Notes: generated by a model from the sequence alone, not told the origin. DNA of 48,140 nt from an uncultured Cytophagaceae bacterium (GCA_903907745.1 CAIVPF010000157.1:1-48140), one strand, 5' to 3'; shown: positions 1 to 9,319, counted from the first letter of the stretch. Made by a program: numbers and translations.

Positions 1-203
1 ATGCCCACCAAAGGCTTTTGAAACATCTTTTTTTGACCAAAAGCGAGTAAGAAAACGCGTTTCCAACGAACACTCGGCCGGTCATTCATCGGAACCGCTT
101 GCGTCATATGAATGGAAGCTGCGATCCAACGAAAGCGATTCCCAATCAAATAACTCATTCCCACCAAGAGGCCAATAAAAAAAAGCTGAGGAACTAAGTC
201 CAT
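1..203 (-). CDS. Membrane (Fe-S)-binding oxidoreductase, N-terminal fragment
   Basis: This is an open frame on the minus strand that starts with ATG at 203-201 and runs off the window edge, so only about 67 residues are seen. It begins with a hydrophobic segment (residues about 5-22), followed by a basic stretch and the motif AFGQKKMF near residues 52-59. From memory, a similar stretch follows the first membrane helix in large Bacteroidota (Fe-S)-binding oxidoreductases of the heterodisulfide reductase/glycolate oxidase iron-sulfur type. In those proteins the cluster-binding CCG domains lie further downstream, outside this window. The function is therefore inferred from the N-terminus only. 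The fragment is too short for the automatic ORF length cut-off but shows no stops. Confidence 0.62.
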   Translation of the reverse strand, partial: MDLVPQLFFIGLLVGMSYLIGNRFRWIAASIHMTQAVPMNDRPSVRWKRVFLLAFGQKKMFQKPLVG

Positions 204-250
204 AATTGAAATCAAATAATGATGAAAACTAGCTCATTTTTCCCTAAGAA

Positions 251-269
251 AAAAATCAAAAATTGATAT
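251..269 (-). terminator. Weak hairpin after uvrA
   Basis: Just past the uvrA stop there is a 5-bp stem, ATCAA/TTGAT (255-259 with 263-267), with a 3-base loop. On the minus strand it is followed by a run of T. The stem is short and A/T only, so it is at best a weak terminator. Confidence 0.35.
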
Positions 270-270
270 T

Positions 271-3099
271 TTATAACTCTTTTTTCAAAAAGCGACCCGT
301 ATGACTACCCTTCACTTTGACGATTTGTTCAGGCGTTCCGGTAGCCATTAATTGACCCCCCGCATTTCCTCCCTCAGGCCCCATGTCAATCACATGATCC
401 GACACTTTGATCACATCCAAATTATGTTCGATCACCAGTACCGTATTTCCTTTATCGACCAATTTTTGCAACACATCCAGCAATAAATTCACATCCTTAA
501 AATGCAAACCCGTCGTCGGTTCATCTAAAACATAGAGCGTTTTTCCCGTGTCTTTTTTGGAAAGCTCTTCGGCCAATTTCACGCGCTGGGCCTCTCCACC
601 CGAAAGCGTCGTCGCATGCTGACCTAAAGTTATGTATCCCAAACCTACTTCCGACAAAGTTTGTACCCGGCGATAAATACGCGGTTGATGTTCAAAAAAC
701 TCCAGCGCCTGCTCCACCGTCATGTCCAAGACATCCGAAATCGACTTACCCTTAAACCGTACTTCCAAGGTTTCTCGATTAAAACGCTTGCCTTTGCATG
801 ACTCGCATTCGACTAACACATCCGGCAAAAATTCCATCTCGATTTTTTTCCGACCGGCACCTTCGCAACTTTCACATCTTCCTCCCTTCACATTAAAACT
901 AAATCGGCCCGCCTTATAGCCCCGAATTTTAGACTCGGGCAATTCACAATACAAGCTGCGAATATCGCTATATATATTCGTATAGGTAGCAGGATTTGAA
1001 CGCGGCGTCCGACCAATCGGCGACTGATCCACCTCAATCACTTTATCAATATGTTCCAAACCTGAAATCGAAGCAAAAGGCATCGGTTCACGTTTGGTAC
1101 GATCAAAAAACTGTTTTAATTTCAATACCAGCGTATCATGAATCAAGGTCGATTTCCCCGAACCCGAAACCCCAGTCACCGTGATGAATTTGCCCAACGG
1201 AAAATCCACGGAAACCTTTTTTAGGTTATTACCGGTCGCACCTTTCAATTGAATCACATGTCCATTCCCTTTTCTGCGATTTTTAGGCACCGCGATTTCT
1301 AATGCCCCATTTAGATAATTTGCCGTGGGCGTTCCTAATTTTAAAAACTCACTTGGTGTTCCTTGGCCCACGACCTGGCCGCCATGTCGACCTGCGCCAG
1401 GACCAATATCCAATATATAATCCGATTCCAGCATCATGTCTTTGTCATGCTCCACAACCAAGACCGAATTACCCAAATCCCGTAAATCCTTTAAGGCGAT
1501 GATTAATTTTTCATTATCTCGTTGGTGCAAACCGATGGAAGGTTCGTCCATAATATAAAGCACGCCGACTAACTGTGTGCCGATTTGCGTTGCCAAACGA
1601 ATCCGCTGGGATTCACCGCCCGACAAACTCTTCATCGGTCGATCCAAAGTCAAATAGGTCAAGCCGATTTGCGTTAAAAATCCAACGCGTTTCCGGATTT
1701 CTTTGAGGACCTCATGGCCAATTTGTTGTTGGCGATCGGACATCCGTTCCTCGACCCCAGCAAACCAATCTGCCAATTCGGAAATATCCATTTGGGCTAA
1801 TTCGCCAATGTGTTTCCCGTCAATTTTGAAGTGCAAAGATTCTTTTTTCAAGCGATATCCTTGGCAATCCGGGCATTTTTTGATCACCAAAAAATCCTTT
1901 AACCAATCCTGCGTTTTCTCGGAACCGCTTTCCTGTTGGCGCTTTAAAAAATGAATAATTCCATCATATTGTGTGCTCCATTCGGTACCCTCGTATTTCT
2001 TGGAAGGAACCGGCACAGGCTCGCTCGTTCCATATAACATGATGTCCATGGCTGGCCGTGGAAACTTGGAAATAGGCGTGGAAAGTCCTACCCCAAACGG
2101 TTTTAAAAGCACTTCCAATTGTTTGAAAATCCAAAGTTCTCGGTATTCGCCGATTGGCGCGATAGCCCCTCGAATAATGCTGAGCGATGGATCTGGAATA
2201 ACTGATTCCTCGGTGATTTCTTCAATGATACCTAGGCCATTGCAACTCGCGCAAGCTCCATAAGGACTATTGAACGAAAAGGAATTCGGGGCAGGTTCAT
2301 CGTAGGATAAACCTGTTTTCGGATCCATGAGGGTTTGGGAAAAATAATGCAATTGGTTTTTCCCATCTAAGACAAATACCTGTCCTTTCCCCACATTCAT
2401 CGCGGTTTGCAGACTTTGAGACAGTCGGACCCGTTCGGATTCCTCGACGATAAAGCGGTCGATAACCACTTCGATGTCGTGAACTTTAAAGCGGTCTACT
2501 TGCATTTTGTCCTGCAAATCCATCACTTCTCCATCGACACGAACTTTGGTATAACCCCATTTGGCGATTTGAACGAATAATTCTCGGTAATGCCCTTTGC
2601 GGCCTTTGACTAATGGAGCCAGTAAAACGACCTTGCCATTGGCAAATTGTGACAGTAAGGTATGGATGATTTGATCGACGGACTGTCTCACCATTTTCTC
2701 ACCAGATAGGTAGGAAAATGCTTCGGAAGCCCGGGCATATAGTAAGCGTAAAAAATCATAGATCTCGGTGGTTGTGCCCACGGTAGATCTTGGATTTTTA
2801 GAGGTAGTTTTTTGTTCGATGGAAATGACGGGTGAAAGCCCTTCGATTTTGTCTACATCTGGCCGTTCCATATTGCCCAAAAAAGAGCGGGCATAGGCGG
2901 AAAAACTTTCCATGTAACGCCGTTGGCCTTCCGCATAAATCGTATCGAATGCCAGGGAGGACTTCCCGGATCCGGAAATTCCGGTGATAACGACTAATTG
3001 ATTTCTTGGAATAGAGACATCGATATTTTTCAAATTATGCTCGCGGGCGCCTAACACCTCGATGTGCGAAAATCCTGTCAAATCGGTAGGCTCCTGCAT
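271..3099 (-). CDS. uvrA: Excinuclease ABC subunit A (UvrA)
   Basis: UvrA is the damage-sensing ATPase of nucleotide excision repair. It works as a dimer with UvrB in the cytoplasm. The sequence carries two ABC ATPase modules: an N-terminal Walker A (GISGSGKSS) and a second one (GVSGSGKST), each with a signature (LSGGESQR and LSGGEAQR) and a Walker B (IMDEPS, VLDEPT). Zinc-binding CxxC pairs are seen (CASC, CPDC, CESC twice). The length, about 942 residues, is normal. The frame is open to a TTG at 3126, but I chose the ATG at 3099-3097. A promoter -7 box (TACCTTTG) lies at 3131-3124 and overlaps that TTG, so the upstream start would be outside the transcript. The gene seems to be transcribed alone. 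Confidence 0.97.
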   Translation of the reverse strand: MQEPTDLTGFSHIEVLGAREHNLKNIDVSIPRNQLVVITGISGSGKSSLAFDTIYAEGQRRYMESFSAYARSFLGNMERPDVDKIEGLSPVISIEQKTTSKNPRSTVGTTTEIYDFLRLLYARASEAFSYLSGEKMVRQSVDQIIHTLLSQFANGKVVLLAPLVKGRKGHYRELFVQIAKWGYTKVRVDGEVMDLQDKMQVDRFKVHDIEVVIDRFIVEESERVRLSQSLQTAMNVGKGQVFVLDGKNQLHYFSQTLMDPKTGLSYDEPAPNSFSFNSPYGACASCNGLGIIEEITEESVIPDPSLSIIRGAIAPIGEYRELWIFKQLEVLLKPFGVGLSTPISKFPRPAMDIMLYGTSEPVPVPSKKYEGTEWSTQYDGIIHFLKRQQESGSEKTQDWLKDFLVIKKCPDCQGYRLKKESLHFKIDGKHIGELAQMDISELADWFAGVEERMSDRQQQIGHEVLKEIRKRVGFLTQIGLTYLTLDRPMKSLSGGESQRIRLATQIGTQLVGVLYIMDEPSIGLHQRDNEKLIIALKDLRDLGNSVLVVEHDKDMMLESDYILDIGPGAGRHGGQVVGQGTPSEFLKLGTPTANYLNGALEIAVPKNRRKGNGHVIQLKGATGNNLKKVSVDFPLGKFITVTGVSGSGKSTLIHDTLVLKLKQFFDRTKREPMPFASISGLEHIDKVIEVDQSPIGRTPRSNPATYTNIYSDIRSLYCELPESKIRGYKAGRFSFNVKGGRCESCEGAGRKKIEMEFLPDVLVECESCKGKRFNRETLEVRFKGKSISDVLDMTVEQALEFFEHQPRIYRRVQTLSEVGLGYITLGQHATTLSGGEAQRVKLAEELSKKDTGKTLYVLDEPTTGLHFKDVNLLLDVLQKLVDKGNTVLVIEHNLDVIKVSDHVIDMGPEGGNAGGQLMATGTPEQIVKVKGSHTGRFLKKEL

Positions 3100-3123
3100 A
3101 GTTGAATTGAAAATTTGAATCCA

Positions 3124-3131
3124 CAAAGGTA
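3124..3131 (-). promoter_or_regulatory. Promoter -7 box of uvrA
   Basis: TACCTTTG on the minus strand matches the Bacteroidota -7 consensus TAnnTTTG, 24 bases before the chosen ATG. No clear -33 TTTG is seen at the usual distance, because the preceding terminator occupies that stretch. Confidence 0.5.
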
Positions 3132-3132
3132 C

Positions 3133-3165
3133 AAAAAAAGAGGCTGCCCTTTTCGGGGCAGCCTC
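3133..3165 (-). terminator. Rho-independent terminator of the TonB-dependent receptor gene
   Basis: A perfect 10-bp stem (GAGGCTGCCC at 3140-3149 with GGGCAGCCTC at 3156-3165) has a 6-base loop. On the minus strand it is followed by seven T residues (3139-3133). It sits 18 bases after the receptor stop codon. Confidence 0.9.
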
Positions 3166-3183
3166 AAGAAAAATTGAGTTATT

Positions 3184-6066
3184 TTATTTGTTCAATAATT
3201 GATCAAATGTCAAGCTCACATAGTAGATACTTCCTACGGTTGGGTTCGCCCAGCCAGTCGTATATTGAGCACCTAATATGTTCGAACCACCTACTTTTAA
3301 GATTGACTTCATGCTAGACAATTTCTTGCTAATTTGAGCATCTAAGGTATGGAAGGCAGGAATTAAACTTTGTTGAGATTGATTAACCACTTGGTTAACA
3401 ATTCCTGATTGCCAAACAAATTGATCTTGGTATCTCCAAACTGTGCTGAATCCCCAGCCAGAACCACCGATGTTACGATTTCCTAAGGTAACGTTTGTGC
3501 GATAGTTTGGTGTGTTGAAAGCCAATTGGTAATTATCTAAACCCCCATTGTCTTTAACCGCATTGTAAGAAACGTTTGATCCAATAGTCCAGTTAGAACC
3601 TAATTGATAATCTAAACTTAATCCCCAACCGTTTGTCACTACCTCATTCTCCACATTCGATGGGAAAGAGAAATAGTTCAAAGCACCTGCGAGGGTAGCT
3701 GATGGCTGAGCGACTACTTGACCTGCTGAGAAGTTGGTGTAGTTCGATTGATACACATAGAAGTCAGCTAACATGCGATCTCCCAAAAATCCTTTATATC
3801 CAAATTCAACAGTTTGAACTTGCTCTGGTTTCCAAGCCTTGGCTTGATATACTTTCCAGTTGGCAGGATTTGTCGGCGAAGCTAAGATCGATTGCAAGGT
3901 ATACGAATTACCAGATAATTTATAACGATCTTGAACTGCGGCTAAACCTCCTAATAAACGAGCAGAAGGAGTTAACAAGTTAATGTATTGGTCTTGTGTC
4001 GTAGGGATACGGAAACCTGTTTGGTAAGAAGCACGGAAGTTCGAACGACCTTCAGAATAAACCCCTGAAACCCGAGGGCTAAATTGGCCTTCAAAGTTTT
4101 CGTTTTTATCGTAACGTACCGAACCCGTTAATTTAAATTTATCTTCAAACATTTTCTTTCCTAATTGCATATATGCACCATATTCAGAAATTGTAAATTC
4201 AGAACCATCATCCTTCAATGCGAATAATGTTCCCTCTGAGTTCAAGGCATATTGACGATAAGAAGCCCCCATGATCATTTCTAATTTGTTGTTCAATTTC
4301 TCAGTGAAATTGTACATTCCCTCGTAGTGATACAAAGCGGTTTTATCTGTAAACTTAGCGCCAATTGGCAAAGGCTTTCCTTTGATCGCATCTAATGTAG
4401 CATTGAATGCTTGCGTTCCAGGTACTAAACGGCCTACATCGGCAACTCCACGAGCTGTCGTATGATAGGTATTGAAAGCTGCTTGTGTACTTGCGATGGC
4501 AGCACCAACGGCCGCAGTAGGATTACCTGTTTGCGCTAAAGTCGTTTGTAATACCGTTCCGAAATTCGTCAAAGCTAAGCCGGCGAAAGTCGAGAAGTAT
4601 TGAGGATACCAAGCTGTACTTGGTTTCGCTGCCTCATTCACTATTTGACCTAAAGTTCCTGTCGCATAAGCTTCTCCAGAATTTTCTTGCGTCGTGAATG
4701 CGCGTAAGAAGAAGTTAGATCCTTTTAATTCTGCTTTGTACTGACCCATTCCGAAGTTTTTGATCGAGTAGCGATCCGCACCTGTGTAAATGGTAGTACC
4801 TTGTCCATAAGACCCTTGTAAGATCAATTCCACTTTGTCATTAAAGCGATAGTGAACGGCAGCATTGAATTTAATGTTGCGATTTGCATAAGAAGCTAAA
4901 TCACGCTCTTCATAACCACGGCGTGAGATATTCACGTTTGGCACGATATAACCCAAAATAGCTGCAGGCGTTAATAAACCACCTGTAGCTTTTGAAATTT
5001 GGTTAATCCCAGCTGTTAATGGCGATGTTGGATCTCCTAAGACAGGCTTTAAAGAGGTTAACATATTTACGTTTGTCTCATCACCATACATGTTGATACC
5101 ATTATAGGCAAGGTTTGTTGACTGCCAACCTGGTCCTAAGGTAGAACCATTCAAAAGTGATTGATCCCGATAATCTGTGGCTTGCCAATCTTCCGCACTT
5201 AAGGAAGTGAAGTTAATTTTATAGGCAAATTTGTTATTAAAGGCTTGTGCATAGCGAATCGAAATATCGCTGTAAGGAGTGGTTTGCGTTGCACGATTGG
5301 CTGCAGACATCACACCGGCTTTCACTTGAGCACTTAATCCTTGATACAAGAATGGGCTTTTTGAATTCATCAAAATGATACCATTCATGGCATTTGGACC
5401 ATACAATGCAGATGCTGCGCCTGGCAATACATCTACTCCTTCTAAGTCTAATTCCGAAATACCTACGATATTACCCACGGAGAAGTTCAAACCTGGGGCT
5501 TGATTATCCATGCCATCGATTAACTGAACCACACGTACGTTACCATTGCTATTAAATCCACGCATATTAATGGATGAAAATGACAAAGATTGTGTACTGG
5601 TTTCAACCCCTTTTAAGTTACGTAAAGCATCATAAAAGGAAACCGCAGCAGTTTCGCGGATCGCACGGATGTCCATTTTTTCAACGGATACCGGTGATTT
5701 CATCACGCTTTCCTCGATACGGGAAGCCGATACAACGACATCTTGTCCCATGAATGATTGTTCTTTTAAAACAACTTTCAAATCGGACGTAGATTCTTTT
5801 ACAACAATCTCTTGACGCTCATAACCGACCATAGAAACCACTAAGGTAAAAGGTGTAGGAGTAGAGGTCGTCAAGGAGAAATTACCTTTGGCATCCGAAA
5901 TGGTACCAATTACCTTTCCTTTAACGGCAAGACTAACACCGATCAAGGATTCTTTTGAGGCTGCATCTGTTACTTTTCCACCTACCTTAGTTTGAGCAAA
6001 AGCCGATAAACTAAGTAGGAGAAACACTGCGAAAACCGGCAGACTTTGAGTAAAAAAGTTTTTCAT
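3184..6066 (-). CDS. TonB-dependent receptor with CarboxypepD-reg-like domain
   Basis: This is an outer-membrane active-transport receptor of 960 residues. A signal peptide (residues 1-24, ending SAFAQ) precedes a carboxypeptidase-regulatory-like beta-sandwich (about 27-110, with GKVTDAASKE and VVSMVGY motifs), a plug domain (about 118-235, with the DGM and ALYGPNAMNGII motifs) and a large beta-barrel ending in an aromatic-rich strand. The substrate cannot be told from the sequence. No SusD-like partner is adjacent, so it is not part of a classical polysaccharide-utilisation SusCD pair. The N-terminal domain, general layout and size are typical of Bacteroidota receptors. It is followed by a strong terminator and has a -7 box about 50 bases upstream, so it is probably monocistronic. 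TonB/ExbBD must be elsewhere. Confidence 0.93.
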   Translation of the reverse strand: MKNFFTQSLPVFAVFLLLSLSAFAQTKVGGKVTDAASKESLIGVSLAVKGKVIGTISDAKGNFSLTTSTPTPFTLVVSMVGYERQEIVVKESTSDLKVVLKEQSFMGQDVVVSASRIEESVMKSPVSVEKMDIRAIRETAAVSFYDALRNLKGVETSTQSLSFSSINMRGFNSNGNVRVVQLIDGMDNQAPGLNFSVGNIVGISELDLEGVDVLPGAASALYGPNAMNGIILMNSKSPFLYQGLSAQVKAGVMSAANRATQTTPYSDISIRYAQAFNNKFAYKINFTSLSAEDWQATDYRDQSLLNGSTLGPGWQSTNLAYNGINMYGDETNVNMLTSLKPVLGDPTSPLTAGINQISKATGGLLTPAAILGYIVPNVNISRRGYEERDLASYANRNIKFNAAVHYRFNDKVELILQGSYGQGTTIYTGADRYSIKNFGMGQYKAELKGSNFFLRAFTTQENSGEAYATGTLGQIVNEAAKPSTAWYPQYFSTFAGLALTNFGTVLQTTLAQTGNPTAAVGAAIASTQAAFNTYHTTARGVADVGRLVPGTQAFNATLDAIKGKPLPIGAKFTDKTALYHYEGMYNFTEKLNNKLEMIMGASYRQYALNSEGTLFALKDDGSEFTISEYGAYMQLGKKMFEDKFKLTGSVRYDKNENFEGQFSPRVSGVYSEGRSNFRASYQTGFRIPTTQDQYINLLTPSARLLGGLAAVQDRYKLSGNSYTLQSILASPTNPANWKVYQAKAWKPEQVQTVEFGYKGFLGDRMLADFYVYQSNYTNFSAGQVVAQPSATLAGALNYFSFPSNVENEVVTNGWGLSLDYQLGSNWTIGSNVSYNAVKDNGGLDNYQLAFNTPNYRTNVTLGNRNIGGSGWGFSTVWRYQDQFVWQSGIVNQVVNQSQQSLIPAFHTLDAQISKKLSSMKSILKVGGSNILGAQYTTGWANPTVGSIYYVSLTFDQLLNK

Positions 6067-6116
6067 AATGATGAATTTGAAGGAAATGATTTAACTATTT
6101 GGTTTCACTTTGGTGA

Positions 6117-6124
6117 CAAAGCTA
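6117..6124 (-). promoter_or_regulatory. Promoter -7 box of the TonB-dependent receptor
   Basis: TAGCTTTG on the minus strand matches TAnnTTTG, 50 bases before the start codon. No good -33 box is seen. The stretch between this gene and the plus-strand gene at 6278 is very A/T-rich and carries a second such box for the other strand. Confidence 0.5.
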
Positions 6125-6252
6125 CTCCTAAATTTAAATTAATTTATAGTATGTATCAAAAAATTGATAATTTTTCAGCAAATATTTTCATTGCCTCCCC
6201 CATAAAATCAGCCTTTTGGTATTTTTAACTTCTAAAAAGGATAATTTCTTGT

Positions 6253-6260
6253 TAGCTTTG
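6253..6260 (+). promoter_or_regulatory. Promoter -7 box of the DUF3089 gene
   Basis: TAGCTTTG matches the Bacteroidota -7 consensus, 17 bases before the ATG at 6278. The -33 region is not recognisable. Confidence 0.5.
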
Positions 6261-6277
6261 ACCCGTAATTTTTAAGG

Positions 6278-7321
6278 ATGAATAAAATTAAACCACTTCT
6301 ACTGATTTGTTGTTTTGCGTTTTATCTGTGCAGTTGTAAAACAGCAGTACCCACAAGATTAGGAATTCGTTGGAATCAAAGCCCGATTCCTGCGGAAGTT
6401 GATTATTCAAAGGAGGCTAATTGGGCCGCCTTACCCACGAAAAAAGATCTAGCCGATTCCATACCCAAAGGCGCACCGTTTACGGATGAGCAAAACTCGG
6501 CAGCAGCTGATGTATTTTTCATTCACCCGACGATTTTGACCTATGCACCGACCAACGAATATCAGTGGAACGGCTCCGTCGAAGATTCTTTTTTAAACAA
6601 AAAAGTGGATGAATTAACCATCTTAAATCAAGCTTCCATTTTCAATGGTGCTGGTAGAATTTATGCTCCGCGTTATCGACAAGCCCATTATTTCGCCTTC
6701 GTAACCTCATTCAAAGAGGATAAAGACGCGGCGCTGGGTATCGCCTACCAGGATGTTAAAAAAGCTTTTGACTATTATCTAGCTCATTATAATCAAAACA
6801 GGCCTATTATCATCGCATCGCATAGCCAAGGAACGGTTCATGCTACGCAATTAATTAAGGAGTATTTTGACGGGAAGCCTCTGGGGAACAAATTAGTTGC
6901 CGCTTACATCATTGGCATCGCCACACCCAAAAACGTATTTCAAAACATCAAACCTTGTGAAAACGCCACGCAAACCGGTTGCTTTATCGCCTATACCACA
7001 TTTCTGAATGGCTATTTGCCAGATTGGCATCCAAAGACAAGCACGAATCTCGTGTCAACCAATCCAATCACTTGGACATTGGATGAAAGCTTTGCCTCGC
7101 AAAAACTAAATCAAGGTGGCGTATCCTATGGATTTAAATGGGTTAAAAATTTCGCAGACGCACAAAACCATTTAGGTGTTTTATGGACGCATACTCCTTA
7201 TGTATTTGGAAGGCAATTCGTTCATATCAAAAACTGGCATACGGCTGATTTAAATTTATATTACGCTCCCATTCGCGAAAATGCAAAGGTACGAGTTCGC
7301 ACCTATTTAAGTAAACAATAA
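6278..7321 (+). CDS. DUF3089 lipoprotein, alpha/beta-hydrolase-like
   Basis: The protein has 347 residues. A short hydrophobic leader ends in a lipobox-like LCSC with Cys20, so it is probably a lipoprotein. The body matches the DUF3089 family: FFIHPT near residue 81, then a nucleophile-elbow motif SHSQG with Ser183, and a late GxxWTHTPY region. The family has an alpha/beta-hydrolase fold, but its substrate is unknown. The stop codon is 3 bases before the start of the mannose-1-phosphate guanylyltransferase gene, which suggests co-transcription. The pairing does not by itself define a function. The start is supported by the signal peptide and the nearby -7 box. Confidence 0.82.
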   Translation: MNKIKPLLLICCFAFYLCSCKTAVPTRLGIRWNQSPIPAEVDYSKEANWAALPTKKDLADSIPKGAPFTDEQNSAAADVFFIHPTILTYAPTNEYQWNGSVEDSFLNKKVDELTILNQASIFNGAGRIYAPRYRQAHYFAFVTSFKEDKDAALGIAYQDVKKAFDYYLAHYNQNRPIIIASHSQGTVHATQLIKEYFDGKPLGNKLVAAYIIGIATPKNVFQNIKPCENATQTGCFIAYTTFLNGYLPDWHPKTSTNLVSTNPITWTLDESFASQKLNQGGVSYGFKWVKNFADAQNHLGVLWTHTPYVFGRQFVHIKNWHTADLNLYYAPIRENAKVRVRTYLSKQ

Positions 7322-7324
7322 GGC

Positions 7325-8389
7325 ATGAAAAACACCTTCTTAATTATCATGGCTGGGGGAATCGGAACCCGTTTTTGGCCCATCAGTCGAAGTACAAATC
7401 CTAAACAATTTCATGATGTGTTAGGAGTGGGGAAAACAATGCTCCAACAAACCGCCGAGCGATTTGAGGGTATTATCCCAACAGAAAATATTTATGTCGT
7501 AACAAGTGCGGAGTTTGCTGATATCGTCCAAGAGCAATTGCCCTTTTTGACGCCTGATCAAATTCTAAAAGAACCGCAACGCCGAAATACGGCCCCTTGT
7601 ATCGCTTATGCAGCTTATAAAATCGGGAAAAAACATCCGCATGCTAAATTAGTGGTAGCCCCCGCGGATCATGTGATTTTAAAAGAAGTGGCCTTTCAGT
7701 CCAAAATTAAAATGGCTTTGCACGCGGCATCCGAACCTTGTTTAGTTACACTTGGCATTTTACCTACTCGCCCAGACACGGGATATGGTTACATTCAATA
7801 TCTACCGAGCGAAGATGAGGCCAAAACGGTGAAAACCTTTACGGAAAAACCGAATGTCGAACTAGCCGAAGCATTTTTAGAAAGTGGAGATTATGTGTGG
7901 AATGCCGGTATTTTTATTTTTAGCATCCCCACTTTCAAACGGGAATTGAATAAACACCTATCTCGGATGGCTGAGCAATTCGAAGAAGGTTTAATTCACT
8001 ATTATACGGCCGGCGAAGAAGATTTTATTCGCAAAGTTTATGCGGTTTGCAAAAGCGTTTCCATAGACAATGGCGTGATGGAAAAAGCCCAAGAGGTGAA
8101 GGTTATTCTGGCAGATATCGGTTGGTCCGATTTAGGAACTTGGAAATCCCTCTATGAAATCAAGGAGAAGGACGAAAACGGGAATGTAATTGAAGGCCAA
8201 GTTATGGTATTTGAGACGGAAAAGTGTATTATAAAAACGCCTCAACATAAATTAGTCGTTATTCATGGCCTAGATAATTTTATTGTTGCCGAACACGGAA
8301 ACGCACTCATGATCTGTCCTAAAGACCAGGAACAACAAGTGAAATTATTTGTGGAGGAAGCGACGAAATTAGACCAAAGTTTTAGCTAA
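7325..8389 (+). CDS. manC: Mannose-1-phosphate guanylyltransferase
   Basis: It makes GDP-mannose from mannose-1-phosphate and GTP, a precursor for fucose- and mannose-containing surface glycans. The nucleotidyltransferase signature GGIGTRFWP is at residues 11-19, with KQF at 28-30 and EKPN at 174-177, and the frame continues through WNAGIF and SVSIDNGVMEKA. At 354 residues it is the short form, lacking the C-terminal phosphomannose isomerase domain of the bifunctional enzymes. It follows the DUF3089 gene by 3 bases. Its last 21 bases overlap the 3' end of the opposing CarH-like gene. The family assignment is firm, and the exact sugar is inferred from the family. Confidence 0.93.
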   Translation: MKNTFLIIMAGGIGTRFWPISRSTNPKQFHDVLGVGKTMLQQTAERFEGIIPTENIYVVTSAEFADIVQEQLPFLTPDQILKEPQRRNTAPCIAYAAYKIGKKHPHAKLVVAPADHVILKEVAFQSKIKMALHAASEPCLVTLGILPTRPDTGYGYIQYLPSEDEAKTVKTFTEKPNVELAEAFLESGDYVWNAGIFIFSIPTFKRELNKHLSRMAEQFEEGLIHYYTAGEEDFIRKVYAVCKSVSIDNGVMEKAQEVKVILADIGWSDLGTWKSLYEIKEKDENGNVIEGQVMVFETEKCIIKTPQHKLVVIHGLDNFIVAEHGNALMICPKDQEQQVKLFVEEATKLDQSFS

Positions 8390-9274
8390 ATCGCAGTTAT
8401 TCGCTAGGTCAATTAAGGACTGAAAATCTCGAAGGATGTGAATTTCGGTGGGAACATTCACTTCTTTTTGTAAAACCTGATATCCGGTGAGCAGCAATTG
8501 TGAATTCGGCATATCCTTCACCATGTTATTTAAATAAACCTGAATCGCATCTGCATTGGGTTCCGAAGTAAACACCGAAAAAATATAGTCTGGCTGATGA
8601 ATTTCATAGGCTAGTAACAATTCATCATAAGGCAACGATTGACCTAAATACACCACAGAATGCTTTCTTGCCCGGAAAACATAATTCGCAAATAGCAAGC
8701 CGATTTCATGTAATTCTCCTTCAGGCAGATATAATAAGAATTTTTTCGCGCTAGGCTTTAAACATAATTCTTGAGAATCAATGGCTGAAATGACTTTTTG
8801 GCGAATTAAATGGCTAATAAAATGTTCCTGCGCTGGCCCTACAGAACCTGAAAGCCATAAGGTTCCTAGGCGACGCATGAAAGGATAAATAATGTTCAAC
8901 ATGTAACTTTCAAAGCCATGCGTATCTACGATGTTTTTGGTTAAATGTTGGAAACGATTTTCATCCAAATCCATCATGGCCACCGTTAATGCTTGAATTT
9001 GATCGGGAAAATCGAGTTGGCTCTTGGACAATTCTAAGATTTGACTTGCAATTTCGTCCTCGGACATTTTCGCGATCTCGGAGATCTTAAAGCCTCCTTT
9101 ATCTTGCAGGAGTGCAATATTTAAAACCAATTTTAACTCCGAATCACCATAGGAACGAATATTTGTATCACTTCTGGTGGGATGCAAAATGGCATAACGT
9201 TGTTCCCAAATCCGCAAGGTATGCGCTTTGATGCCACTTAAATGCTCCAGATCTTTGATCGAATAACTACTCAT
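8369..9274 (-). CDS. MerR-family regulator with B12-binding photoreceptor domain (CarH-like)
   Basis: The protein has an N-terminal MerR helix-turn-helix (residues about 4-72, with the HTLRIWEQRY motif), then a helical B12-capping domain and a Rossmann-like cobalamin-binding domain (about 177-300). Counted from the ATG, it shows the W-x9-E-H signature (Trp140, Glu150, His151) that contacts adenosylcobalamin in CarH. It also has ExHxxG with His189, the expected lower axial ligand. In CarH, light breaks the cobalt-carbon bond and releases DNA. The next gene upstream encodes a carotenoid enzyme, the usual target of this family. The upstream codon TTG (9277) is also open, but I chose the ATG at 9274. 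Cobalamin binding is inferred from motifs, not shown. Confidence 0.88.
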   Translation of the reverse strand: MSSYSIKDLEHLSGIKAHTLRIWEQRYAILHPTRSDTNIRSYGDSELKLVLNIALLQDKGGFKISEIAKMSEDEIASQILELSKSQLDFPDQIQALTVAMMDLDENRFQHLTKNIVDTHGFESYMLNIIYPFMRRLGTLWLSGSVGPAQEHFISHLIRQKVISAIDSQELCLKPSAKKFLLYLPEGELHEIGLLFANYVFRARKHSVVYLGQSLPYDELLLAYEIHQPDYIFSVFTSEPNADAIQVYLNNMVKDMPNSQLLLTGYQVLQKEVNVPTEIHILRDFQSLIDLANNCDLAKTLV

Positions 9275-9282
9275 CAAGAGAA

Positions 9283-9297
9283 AAACCTAAAAGGTTT
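9283..9297. promoter_or_regulatory. Small palindrome before the CarH-like gene
   Basis: AAACCT and AGGTTT are perfect 6-base arms around a 3-base spacer, in the 45-base gap between the carotenoid gene stop and the regulator start. It could be an operator for the regulator or a weak hairpin. It is too short to decide. Confidence 0.3.
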
Positions 9298-9319
9298 AAA
9301 ATTGTTTTCATTCTGAAAA

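Noticed and set aside
3124-3126. uvrA starting at the TTG, nine codons upstream of the ATG
   Set aside because: The promoter -7 box covers this codon, so it would not be transcribed.
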